NCBI GenBank assembly: GCA_027533185.1 | Contig: JAPZTS010000016.1 | Location: forward strand, 97,299-161,298 | Length of the DNA stretch: 64,000 nt | Source: Leptospira sp. | GTDB lineage: Bacteria > Spirochaetota > Leptospiria > Leptospirales > Leptospiraceae | Direction: 5' to 3' | Shown here: positions 1 to 8,259 of the stretch, one piece after another | Position numbering within the stretch: the stretch's first letter is position 1 | How the letters are laid out: each line of letters opens with the position of its first letter | Program-made: the position numbers and the translations under genes | Notes under the pieces: generated by a model | Databases searched by the model: none | Seen by the model: the letters and a program-made list of their open reading frames with translations, nothing else | Told to the model about the DNA's origin: nothing

Positions 1-1236
1 AAAACGAAACTCCTTCCACTTCTTGCAACTTTGGTAATGACCGAGTTCAACCCAGCAACGCTAATTGGATTTTCAAGTTTAGGTGCAAGTGTTGGTGCTT
101 TTGGACTGCTACTCCCTTTTGTATTTTTGATTGGACTAAGTTTTTATGCTTTTGCAGTAGCTAAAGAATGGAAACGCTGGGATGGCTACTCCGTGTCCGA
201 ACTTTTTACCAAACGATATGGTAGAGGCCTTGGCATTTTTTCATCTATATCTTTGTTAGTTGCAATGATTGGATTCGGCGCGTCTTACTTGAAGGCGATG
301 TATTTAGTTGTTTCTACTGTTTTTCCCGAAATAAATTCGGCTTATTTTAGCGGGATTACGATTCTGATTTTGATGGTTTGGAACCTGAGAGGCGGACTTC
401 GTTCGATAATTTTTTTGGACCTAGTGAGTTTTTTTGCCTCCATAATTCTGTTTGGTGTAATTCTTTATTTTTCTAAATACAATTCTGGAGACGGATTTAA
501 ATATCTCCTGGAACCAGTCCAATCGAACGCACTGAGTCTTCCTTTTTTCCTATCTTTGGTTATTCTGACAATGTTTACATATATTGCCGCACCGTGGTAT
601 GGACAAAAAATTTTTTCCGCACAGTCGGAACCAACTGCCTTTAAAGCAGTTCTTTTAAGTGCTTTCTTTGTTTTTCTATTTTACTCGATTCCAATCTTTG
701 TATTAATACCGGAAGTAAATTCTTATCCAGTCTCTCTACCTAAATTTTTACAAAGCAAACTTCCAATGGGATGGATGTATCTGTCCCAAGGAATTTTGTT
801 TGCAATTGGTGTTACAACTTTATCTGGACTTTGGAGTTCCGCATCATCTATGTTTATTGGAGATTTTTTGGAAAAAAAAGAGACCTCCTCCAAAAACAGA
901 GCGAGTTTTGTATTCTTTGTATTTGGGGTGTTGTCCTTTTTAGTATCTGAAATTTTAAATGAGTCAGTGTTAAACCAATTGATCTTGGCAAATATTCCAG
1001 TCTTTGCTCTCAGCTTTTCTCTTTTGGCAGGCTTTCATTGGAAACAAGCAACCAAACTTTCTGCTTATCTATCAAGTATCGTCGGGCTAACTTGGGGAGT
1101 ATTCTGTTATTTTTACTTTGGAAATGAAGGCAACTATGTAGTCTACTGGGTATTGTGGGGACTGCCGATGATCTTTGTAGTAGGGATCCTAACAACTTTA
1201 ATCCAAAGATTCAACCATTTAGGACAGACTGTTTAG
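1..1236 (+). CDS. Sodium/solute symporter family protein, 5' end cut by window
   Basis: Polytopic membrane protein with about ten hydrophobic helices. The TEFNPATLIGF segment near the visible start, followed by a Gly-rich helix, and the later WNLRGGLRSII segment resemble the sodium:solute symporter (SSS) family. Members import small solutes with Na+ through the inner membrane. The frame is open from base 1, and the visible part begins inside what should be the second helix, so the true start lies upstream. The TTG at 31 should not be taken as the start. The last 18 bases overlap the convergent esterase gene. The substrate cannot be read from the sequence. Confidence 0.75.
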   Translation, partial: KTKLLPLLATLVMTEFNPATLIGFSSLGASVGAFGLLLPFVFLIGLSFYAFAVAKEWKRWDGYSVSELFTKRYGRGLGIFSSISLLVAMIGFGASYLKAMYLVVSTVFPEINSAYFSGITILILMVWNLRGGLRSIIFLDLVSFFASIILFGVILYFSKYNSGDGFKYLLEPVQSNALSLPFFLSLVILTMFTYIAAPWYGQKIFSAQSEPTAFKAVLLSAFFVFLFYSIPIFVLIPEVNSYPVSLPKFLQSKLPMGWMYLSQGILFAIGVTTLSGLWSSASSMFIGDFLEKKETSSKNRASFVFFVFGVLSFLVSEILNESVLNQLILANIPVFALSFSLLAGFHWKQATKLSAYLSSIVGLTWGVFCYFYFGNEGNYVVYWVLWGLPMIFVVGILTTLIQRFNHLGQTV

Positions 1237-1923
1237 GTATCTACTAATACCCTGAATGACGACCTGCGGTATTTCATGCCCTCCAGAAAATCCAACAAAT
1301 TCACCTAGAAGTCCAGCGTCTCGTAAAAGTTTTTCTAGTCTTTTTGCATTCGCATAACCAAGGACAGGGTCCCTGTCTCCATGGGATTGAAAGAAGCGCA
1401 AATTGCTATGTTTTTTAGCAAGTTCTCCCCAAAGAGTTTGGTTTAAAAGAGTTCCACTTAAAACCATAAGGCCTTTGGGACTTTTTTGGGACCTTAAACT
1501 TAAATCACAAGACAACATCGCGCCTTGAGAAAACCCGCCAATGATGATTTGATCGAAAGGAACACCCAAGGCATCTAACATGAGTAATGCGGATTGTCTA
1601 GCAATTTCTAACCCATCTGGTTCTTTATCTGCTAAATCTCGAAAATCACCTCTTTGCATGGCTTCTTGCAATGCGACTATATCAATAGGGAACCATGCTC
1701 TTCCAAAGTAACCTGGCATGATCGGTATACTCAAATGGCCATGAGGGAAAACCCAATTGAACTTCTGCTCTGTTATGAGAACTTCATGTAAAGGATACAA
1801 ATCAAAAGCACTTGCACCATAGCCATGAAATAAAACAACAGTTGGTGCATTTGGGTCACCGTGGACTCGCAAAACTTTTAGTGGGCCTAAATCTTCTAAT
1901 TGGTCTTCTACATCATCTATCAT
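1219..1923 (-). CDS. Alpha/beta hydrolase, phospholipase/carboxylesterase type
   Basis: A 234-residue cytosolic esterase-like protein with no signal peptide. An oxyanion-side HGYGAS motif lies at residues 34-39. The nucleophile elbow GGFSQGA puts Ser at 132, Asp185 lies in HGDRDPVL and His216 in GGHEIP, giving the Ser-Asp-His triad in the expected order. Length and motifs match the small carboxylesterase/lysophospholipase family (Abhydrolase_2). The start lies 1 base after the dinB stop, so the two genes are probably co-transcribed. The 3' end overlaps the convergent symporter. The natural substrate is unknown. Confidence 0.85.
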   Translation of the reverse strand: MIDDVEDQLEDLGPLKVLRVHGDPNAPTVVLFHGYGASAFDLYPLHEVLITEQKFNWVFPHGHLSIPIMPGYFGRAWFPIDIVALQEAMQRGDFRDLADKEPDGLEIARQSALLMLDALGVPFDQIIIGGFSQGAMLSCDLSLRSQKSPKGLMVLSGTLLNQTLWGELAKKHSNLRFFQSHGDRDPVLGYANAKRLEKLLRDAGLLGEFVGFSGGHEIPQVVIQGISRYLNSLS

Positions 1924-1924
1924 T

Positions 1925-3004
1925 TTAATCTAAACCAAATAACATCGGCTGGTTTGTTTCCTTTTGTTTTCCCTCAAAATTGGAAATAGAAATCCCCAAA
2001 AGCCTTACTTTTTTGGATCCAGTTTCTTTCCAAAGAGTTGCAAGTAATTGCGAAGATTGATCGTATATATCTTCTGCCAAGAAGAAAAAAGATTCTCGAG
2101 TGTAACTCTTTTGCTTCACTATAAAATCTTCAAATTTTACTTTGATGGACAAAGTTTTACCTTTTTTTCCTTTTTGAGCCATTCGTTTTGACAATTCATC
2201 CGCTAAATTTTCCAGAGTTAGAAGTAGATAAGAAAAATCTTCAGAATCCCGAATAAAAGTGGATTCGACACCGATCGATTTGGATTCTCGATGAGGAATC
2301 ACTTCGCGTTCATCTAGGCCTCGAGCCATTTGGAAAAACCAATTCCCCATTTTTCCGAAATTTGCCACTAACTCGGATTCGCTGTAACGTAAAAGATCTG
2401 CGCCCGTTGTTAATCCTAATTTTGAGAGTTTCTCATATGTTTTTTTTCCAATGCCATAAAATTTAATGAGAGGTAGTTCACTTAAAAATTCTAATTCCTT
2501 TCCAGGGAGGATAACAAACATTCCATCTGGTTTGTTTTTTTCGGACGCCATTTTTGCTAAAAATTTATTTGAAGCAACACCAGCAGAACAGGTAAGACCG
2601 GTAACTTGAACAACACGAGTCCTAATTTCCTTTGCAATTGTACTTGCAAGTGGAATTTGCTTTTTGTTAGTTGTTACATCTAGGTAGGCTTCATCGAGTG
2701 ACAAAGGTTCAACCAAATCAGTATATGAAAAAAATATGTCTCGGATTTGATTAGAAATCTCCTTATATACGGAAAATCTTGGTGGCGTAAAGATCGCCTC
2801 TGGACAAAGTTTATATGCTTGGTAACACGAAATAGCTGATTTTACTCCAAATTTTCTCGCCTCATAACTCGCTGCACAAACGACACCTCTCGATTGCGGG
2901 GATCCTCCTACTACCACAGGTTTTCCTCGTAGTTCTGGGAAATCCCTTTGTTCAACCGATGCATAAAATGCATCCATGTCTATATGAATGATCTTTCGTA
3001 ACAT
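1925..3004 (-). CDS. dinB: DNA polymerase IV (Y family)
   Basis: Error-prone translesion polymerase of 359 residues, the normal length. The N-terminal DMDAFYASVE block carries catalytic Asp9 and the steric-gate Phe13. SLDEAYLD carries Asp104 and Glu105. Helix-hairpin-helix and little-finger regions follow. The last residues include QPMLF (352-356), a good beta-clamp binding motif. The hydrolase gene follows after one base. I saw no clear SOS box in the 72 bases between this start and the divergent phosphatase gene, but Leptospira LexA sites are poorly conserved, so this says little about regulation. Confidence 0.95.
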   Translation of the reverse strand: MLRKIIHIDMDAFYASVEQRDFPELRGKPVVVGGSPQSRGVVCAASYEARKFGVKSAISCYQAYKLCPEAIFTPPRFSVYKEISNQIRDIFFSYTDLVEPLSLDEAYLDVTTNKKQIPLASTIAKEIRTRVVQVTGLTCSAGVASNKFLAKMASEKNKPDGMFVILPGKELEFLSELPLIKFYGIGKKTYEKLSKLGLTTGADLLRYSESELVANFGKMGNWFFQMARGLDEREVIPHRESKSIGVESTFIRDSEDFSYLLLTLENLADELSKRMAQKGKKGKTLSIKVKFEDFIVKQKSYTRESFFFLAEDIYDQSSQLLATLWKETGSKKVRLLGISISNFEGKQKETNQPMLFGLD

Positions 3005-3076
3005 TCTCTTTAACTACAGACTTCCTTTCGAAAAAAACCTTGCCAAATGTTTTTTTAAACAGAATCTTTTAGATGT

Positions 3077-4207
3077 ATGTCGAAACAAAATCCTGGCAAG
3101 ATATTGGTAGTAGATGATAATGAAACCAATGTAGAAATCATCACTAATATTTTGTTTGGACAAGGCTTGCAAGTTGCGGTTGCCTACGATGGAGAATATG
3201 CTTTAGAACTTGCCGAGGTTCTGGATATCGATCTGATTTTATTGGATATTCTTTTGCCAGGAATGAGTGGTCTTGAAGTTGCAAAACGTCTGCTTAGCTC
3301 CGAAAAAAATAAAAATACACCTATTCTATTTTTGTCCGCTTTGAATGAGACAAAGGATATTGTTCTTGGTCTTGAAACGGGGGCGGTAGATTATATCACA
3401 AAGCCTTTCCAAGAGAAGGAGATATTAGCAAGAATCAATACTCATTTAAAAATCAAAAACCTTGAAAAAGAAAGAATCAATTTGCTCAATTCCATACGTA
3501 AAGACCTCGAACTTGCCCGCGCAAATCAAGAAAACTTAGTAAGTTTTCAATTCCCACCCTCCCCAAATTACAAAATTTACACTTCCTACAAACCTATGGA
3601 TTTAGTAGGTGGTGATTTGATTACATATGATGTACTTCCGAGTGGCGATTTAGATATTTTGTTTGGTGATGTAACGGGCCATGGAATAGCTGCTGCCATG
3701 GTATCGCTAATGGCGATCATAACTTTCAAAACTATGAATAAGTCTTTTTTGTCACCTAGCGAGTGTTTATTTTGGATTCATAATACCTTATCACCGATGA
3801 TTTCGACTCATTTTATTAGTGCCATTTATATGAGATATCGAGCGGAAGAAAAGATTCTATCTTTTTCGATGGCAGGTCATCATCCAATGATTCTCATCCG
3901 TGATGGAAAACAAATCAAACTTGGAACTAAAGGTTATTGTTTGATGATGTTCAACCAACTTCGGACCGAGAATCAGGAACTTAATTTTTTGCCAGGGGAT
4001 CGTCTTTTTCTTTTTTCTGATGGTTTATTCGAGGTTCCAAATGAAGACGAAGTATACTTAGGCGAGACCAAGTTTTCTGAAATCATCCAATCCTCTATCC
4101 ATTTGTCTGGACCACAATTTTTAGAATCGATTCAAAAGCAAGTGTTAGACTACGGACAGAACAAGGTAGCGGATGACATGACCATGCTTTTGATAGAATT
4201 GCCATGA
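3077..4207 (+). CDS. Response regulator with SpoIIE-type PP2C phosphatase output
   Basis: A receiver domain (residues about 8-125: Asp13/Asp14, phospho-acceptor Asp57, Lys109) is joined by a short coiled linker to a PP2C-type serine phosphatase (about 160-376) with GGD at 178-180, GDVTGHG at 197-203 and a terminal DDMTML. This is the RsbU-like layout: phosphorylation of the receiver should control dephosphorylation of an anti-sigma-factor antagonist or similar partner. The gene overlaps the next one, a histidine kinase, by 4 bases (ATGA), so kinase and regulator are likely a cognate pair. No antagonist or switch-kinase gene lies nearby. Confidence 0.9.
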   Translation: MSKQNPGKILVVDDNETNVEIITNILFGQGLQVAVAYDGEYALELAEVLDIDLILLDILLPGMSGLEVAKRLLSSEKNKNTPILFLSALNETKDIVLGLETGAVDYITKPFQEKEILARINTHLKIKNLEKERINLLNSIRKDLELARANQENLVSFQFPPSPNYKIYTSYKPMDLVGGDLITYDVLPSGDLDILFGDVTGHGIAAAMVSLMAIITFKTMNKSFLSPSECLFWIHNTLSPMISTHFISAIYMRYRAEEKILSFSMAGHHPMILIRDGKQIKLGTKGYCLMMFNQLRTENQELNFLPGDRLFLFSDGLFEVPNEDEVYLGETKFSEIIQSSIHLSGPQFLESIQKQVLDYGQNKVADDMTMLLIELP

Positions 4208-6204
4208 TCGTAGAAATTTTATTAACGATTTTCTTAACAGGACTATTGATTTTTACTATTTATTTGCTCTTCCATTATAAATCTGAATTTTACCGTGAAA
4301 AGAAATTAAGAAACATACTCTATAAAAAACTACTTCAAAAATCAACTGAGATTCATAAAATACTTTCTGATAAAGAAAAACAATTTCAGGATATTTATGA
4401 TACTGCAAATTCAATCATCATACGCTGGAACCCTAATTTTAAAATCCATTCCATCAATCCCTATGCAGAAGAATTTTTTGGTGTAAAAAAGGATTCTTTA
4501 ATTGGAAAAGATTTAGTCACAGATTTATTCCGAATCAGTGGCGAAAAAGTAAATGAGAAAAAATCTCTTTTATGGTATGTTTTTCACAAACCGGAACAGT
4601 TCATAATCCAAGAGTACGAAGTTTATTTACAGAACGGTGATAAGAGAACAATATCATGGTCAAACAGAGTGCTCCGTGATGAATTTGGCTACCCAGTTGA
4701 AGTTCTCTCCATCGGAAACGACATTACAAATCGAAAGATCGCAGAAGAAAATTTATTAAAATCCTATGAAAAAATTTTAGATCTTTATAATAATGCTCCC
4801 TGTGGTTACCATTCTTTAGATAACGAAGGTTTGATCGTTTCGATCAACGATACAGAGCTGGAATGGCTAGGATATTCTAGAGATGAGGTTGTAGGTAAAA
4901 AGTATCTTACGGACATACTCTCAGAAAAAAGTAAAACATCATTTCGAACATCATGGAAAATCTTAAGAAAAGAAGGTGCTCTCTCTGGGTTAGAATTAGA
5001 GTATATTAGAAAAGACGGTAGTAATTTTTTTACAAGACAAAACTCTACTGTTACAGAAGACGCAGATGGGAATTATTCAGTTAGCAAGTTCACAGTGTTT
5101 GATGTAACTGATAAAAAAGTAGCTGAAGATATTCTCAATGAGTATTCACAGAAAATAGAAATTCAGAACAAACAATTGCAAGCTGCCGTTGAGGAAGCGG
5201 AACTTGCGAACAAATCCAAAACTATTTTCTTTTCTAAAATCACTCACGAACTCAGAACTCCTTTGCATGCAGTTATAGGATTTTCTCAGATACTTTCAAA
5301 AGATCAAAGCCTCCCCATTCATTTGCGTGACTATGTTGATTCACTGTATCAGAATGGAATCCATCTACTTAACATCATCAATGATATTTTGGATCTTTCG
5401 AAAATCGAAGCAGGAAAAATGAATGAAATCAAAGAAAACTTTTCCCTTTTGCAACTTTGGGAGACCATTTATTCTATGTTTGCTCATCGTTTCAAAGAAA
5501 AAAAGATAAGACTAGAATTATTACACGCAGACAGAATACTAAATCGTTATTACTCTGCTGACATCCAAAAAATTCGCCAAATTTTGATAAACCTAATCGG
5601 AAATAGTCTGAAGTTTACAAAAGAAGGCAATGTGAAGTTAGAAATCTCTATCGAGAACTCGGAATCAACAAAAGATTGGGTGAGTTTTAAAATTGAGGAC
5701 ACAGGTATCGGTATTCCAGAGGACCAATTGGACCTCATATTTGAAGCTTTCCAACAAACGGAACAAGGCCAATCATACCAAGAAGGAACAGGGCTAGGTT
5801 TATCCATTTCTCATCAGTTTGTTGAACTTTTGGGTGGGAAAATACATGTAGCAACCAAACTCGGAATGGGCTCTATCTTTCAGTTCGCAATTCCTATGGA
5901 AAAAATATCGAATCCTTCTAATGGTTCAGAAATGCTAGGTCCGATATCTTCAGATGAAATTCAAAGCCAAAAACAAAAGAACAGCGAAGAAGAAACGATC
6001 CAAGAGTTTTTACATTCACTTCCCGAAAAAGAATACTTTGAAATCTTGAATTCGATACGTGTCCAGAATTTTTCAAAACTAGAGGATGCCACTAGAAGTA
6101 TATCTTCGAAACATCCTGGGAAAAATTTGTTCCTAGAAAAAGTCAAAAATAAGCGTTTTAAGTTTTTACTAAGTATCTTACAAGAGACAAATTTAAGGCA
6201 ATGA
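4204..6204 (+). CDS. PAS-domain sensor histidine kinase
   Basis: A 666-residue membrane-anchored kinase. One N-terminal helix (3-22) is followed by a basic linker, two PAS domains (about 55-180 and 185-310), a coiled linker, a HisKA domain with phospho-acceptor His348 in THELRTPLH, and a complete ATPase domain (N-box LINLIGNSLKFT, DTGIGIP, GTGLGL). There is no periplasmic sensor, so input is probably sensed by the PAS domains in the cytoplasm. A tail of about 75 residues after the ATPase domain is unassigned. The gene is translationally coupled to the phosphatase regulator before it and overlaps the convergent exbD gene by 12 bases. Confidence 0.92.
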   Translation: MIVEILLTIFLTGLLIFTIYLLFHYKSEFYREKKLRNILYKKLLQKSTEIHKILSDKEKQFQDIYDTANSIIIRWNPNFKIHSINPYAEEFFGVKKDSLIGKDLVTDLFRISGEKVNEKKSLLWYVFHKPEQFIIQEYEVYLQNGDKRTISWSNRVLRDEFGYPVEVLSIGNDITNRKIAEENLLKSYEKILDLYNNAPCGYHSLDNEGLIVSINDTELEWLGYSRDEVVGKKYLTDILSEKSKTSFRTSWKILRKEGALSGLELEYIRKDGSNFFTRQNSTVTEDADGNYSVSKFTVFDVTDKKVAEDILNEYSQKIEIQNKQLQAAVEEAELANKSKTIFFSKITHELRTPLHAVIGFSQILSKDQSLPIHLRDYVDSLYQNGIHLLNIINDILDLSKIEAGKMNEIKENFSLLQLWETIYSMFAHRFKEKKIRLELLHADRILNRYYSADIQKIRQILINLIGNSLKFTKEGNVKLEISIENSESTKDWVSFKIEDTGIGIPEDQLDLIFEAFQQTEQGQSYQEGTGLGLSISHQFVELLGGKIHVATKLGMGSIFQFAIPMEKISNPSNGSEMLGPISSDEIQSQKQKNSEEETIQEFLHSLPEKEYFEILNSIRVQNFSKLEDATRSISSKHPGKNLFLEKVKNKRFKFLLSILQETNLRQ

Positions 6205-6606
6205 TTTGTTTTTATATGTTTCCTGAATGGAAACTTCTTTATAACCTTTCTTTTTTAATATCTCCGACAAACGTAAAAAATTTGAAAAACTTGCTTCCTT
6301 GTCAACAACAAAGAACACAGGCTTAGGATTTTCAGACTTCACAGACGGTATTAATATTTCTGCCTTCTGAAAATCGATTACCTCTCCAAAAAGTACAATT
6401 TGTCCAGAACTCAATAAACCGATCTCTAAACTGCTTTCACCACCCCCCTTCCAATTTTCATTTGTTTCAGGAAGTTCCATATTAAAAAAAGTATCTACCT
6501 TGGTAAAGGAGACTGCTAACATCAAAAATATGAGCAAAATAAACAGAACATCAATCAAACTGCTAATTTGGAGTTCTGTATTTTTTTTTGCCTTTCGAAT
6601 TTTCAT
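6193..6606 (-). CDS. ExbD/TolR-family biopolymer transport protein
   Basis: A 137-residue protein with a short basic N-terminus and one membrane helix (SLIDVLFILLIFLML, about residues 16-34) that carries the conserved Asp of the ExbD/TolR proton channel, then a periplasmic domain. With ExbB it converts proton-motive force into work on outer-membrane transporters or envelope maintenance. It follows the ExbB gene by 8 bases on the same strand, so the two form one unit. No TonB or receptor gene is adjacent, so its outer-membrane client cannot be named. Confidence 0.85.
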   Translation of the reverse strand: MKIRKAKKNTELQISSLIDVLFILLIFLMLAVSFTKVDTFFNMELPETNENWKGGGESSLEIGLLSSGQIVLFGEVIDFQKAEILIPSVKSENPKPVFFVVDKEASFSNFLRLSEILKKKGYKEVSIQETYKNKSLP

Positions 6607-6614
6607 AGATATGA

Positions 6615-7079
6615 CTAACGGTCTTTTACTTCATCATTTAAGATTAGTTCGCTGATTTCTTGAATCAAATTTTCTAGACTGCGGTGAAAAACAATTGACG
6701 GTATGGCGACGACCAATCCGCCAATTGTCGTGTGCAGAGCATCTCGAATACCAGAAGCTAACACTTCCAAACTTACTTTTCCTGATAGCTCCATTTGTGA
6801 AAAGGATGAAGAAATACCAATAACAGTCCCCAAAAGTCCAAGCAACATCGAAATAGAACTAATGGTTGGCAGCCATTGGAGTTTTCGTTCGAGGGGAGAA
6901 AAAAACAAAGAAACTTCGTCTTCGGAAGGTTTTTGACCAATCCTTGAGTCACGGATGGCCTTTTTACGGAGAGGTAGAAGACGGTAGATCCCATCTAAAT
7001 AGAATCCTAAGGATAGGATGGAAAAACAAAACAGAAAAATAAAAATCAAAATTGCAGGATTGGAAAAAGTCCAATTCAT
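6615..7079 (-). CDS. ExbB/TolQ/MotA-family proton channel protein, short form
   Basis: A 154-residue protein with three membrane helices. GLLGTVIGISSSF and ALHTTIGGLVVAIP are the hallmark helices of the MotA/TolQ/ExbB family. I chose the ATG at 7079 because AGAGGTG precedes it by 9 bases and because the reading frame further upstream runs antisense through the conserved N-terminus of the divergent methyltransferase. The form is shorter than enteric ExbB (about 240 residues). Its start codon overlaps the region of the divergent ubiE start, so each gene's promoter must lie within the other. Confidence 0.8.
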   Translation of the reverse strand: MNWTFSNPAILIFIFLFCFSILSLGFYLDGIYRLLPLRKKAIRDSRIGQKPSEDEVSLFFSPLERKLQWLPTISSISMLLGLLGTVIGISSSFSQMELSGKVSLEVLASGIRDALHTTIGGLVVAIPSIVFHRSLENLIQEISELILNDEVKDR

Positions 7080-7095
7080 GGATGTATACACCTCT

Positions 7096-7824
7096 ATGAA
7101 CCAATACCAATTGCCTTCCCAAGAAAAGAAACCCGAATATGTTCGGTCCAATTTTAACGAAATTGCAAAAGCGTATGACAGATTCAATGACTGGAACAGC
7201 TTTTTCTTACATAGAAGTTGGAAAAACTGGCTTGTGAAAACTGCACTTGAGGAAGTTCCAAACGCAAGCATTGCCATAGATCTCTGTTGTGGAACTGGTG
7301 ATATCACAAAACGGTTGTCAGACCAAAAGAATCTTCAAAAAATCTATGGTATTGATTTTTCGGACCAAATGTTATCCTTTGCCTTTTTAAAGATTCCTGA
7401 TGAATCGCGCGTTTCACTGGAAGTGGGAGATGCAATGAATCTCTCCAAAATAAAAGATAATTCAGCCGACATTGTAACTATGGGTTTTGGGCTTCGGAAT
7501 GTCGAAAATTTAGAACTCTGTTTAAGAGAAGTTCAGAGAATTCTGAAGCCAGGAGGAGCTTTTTTAAATTTGGATGTAGGCAGAGTTCGACCCAAATTTT
7601 TGAAATACTTCGCCGATTTTTATTTTTTCAGGATCGTCCCCCTTTTTGGTTACCTACTCTTGGGTAAGGGACATGAGATGTTCGACTACCTTCCTCATTC
7701 TTCAAGAGCCTATCCCGACCAGGAGACACTTCTGAAAATCTTAGAAGAACAAGGGTTTGTCGGCGTCTGGTTTAAAAATTTTGTTTTTGGAAACGCCGTA
7801 GCGCATATCGCAAAGAAATCTTAA
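7096..7824 (+). CDS. ubiE: UbiE/MenG-type SAM-dependent methyltransferase
   Basis: A cytosolic C-methyltransferase that methylates demethylmenaquinone (or the ubiquinone precursor) late in quinone synthesis. Family signatures: VRSNFNEIAKAYDRFND at the N-terminus, SAM-binding IDLCCGTGDITK, and GFGLRNV. It is 242 residues from the ATG at 7096, the usual family length. In-frame ATGs at 7018 and 7078 would add residues that look non-coding, so I prefer 7096, though no strong ribosome site precedes it. Leptospira uses menaquinone, so the menaquinone role is likelier (inference). Confidence 0.88.
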   Translation: MNQYQLPSQEKKPEYVRSNFNEIAKAYDRFNDWNSFFLHRSWKNWLVKTALEEVPNASIAIDLCCGTGDITKRLSDQKNLQKIYGIDFSDQMLSFAFLKIPDESRVSLEVGDAMNLSKIKDNSADIVTMGFGLRNVENLELCLREVQRILKPGGAFLNLDVGRVRPKFLKYFADFYFFRIVPLFGYLLLGKGHEMFDYLPHSSRAYPDQETLLKILEEQGFVGVWFKNFVFGNAVAHIAKKS

Positions 7825-7828
7825 ATCT

Positions 7829-8182
7829 ATGGAAAGCAATTTATTTGTGTATGGTTCACTTCGTCCGGGTGAAGAAGCGGAAAAACTGCTTGGAGATTAT
7901 CAGGTATTAGAAAAAAATAAGAATATCATCGGATATCGAATGTTTGTATTAGAAAACTATCCGATCGCAGTTCCTGATCCCCAAGGATCTATTTGGGGAG
8001 ATGTACTAAAAGTGAATGACAAAGTGTTTCCTAATTTAGACAAATATGAGGAAACGGAGAAAAATATCTACTTACGACTGTTTGATGAGACATATCAATT
8101 TTTTATTTACTACTTCTTAGGCCAGATCGACTCTACTCTCGCAGAAATCCCAGGTGGAGACTGGAAAATGAGAAATTTTTAG
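7829..8182 (+). CDS. Gamma-glutamylcyclotransferase-like (AIG2-type) protein
   Basis: A 117-residue protein that begins with the FVYGSLRPG motif of the gamma-glutamylcyclotransferase/AIG2 fold. It has the GYRMFVLENYPI strand and an acidic LDKYEE segment that could supply the catalytic Glu. The family cleaves gamma-glutamyl-amino acids or gamma-glutamylamines to 5-oxoproline, but small bacterial members are often uncharacterised. It begins 4 bases after ubiE and is probably in the same transcript. Substrate unknown. Confidence 0.75.
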   Translation: MESNLFVYGSLRPGEEAEKLLGDYQVLEKNKNIIGYRMFVLENYPIAVPDPQGSIWGDVLKVNDKVFPNLDKYEETEKNIYLRLFDETYQFFIYYFLGQIDSTLAEIPGGDWKMRNF

Positions 8183-8259
8183 TTTTTACTTGATTATTTC
8201 GGGAAATCCCCGACACTTCCAACTGGAGAGCAGTCCATCTCTCTCATGAGGAACAAAAA

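Noticed and set aside
3005..3076. SOS box upstream of dinB
   Set aside because: No convincing TTTG-N5-CAAA-type palindrome in the intergenic region.
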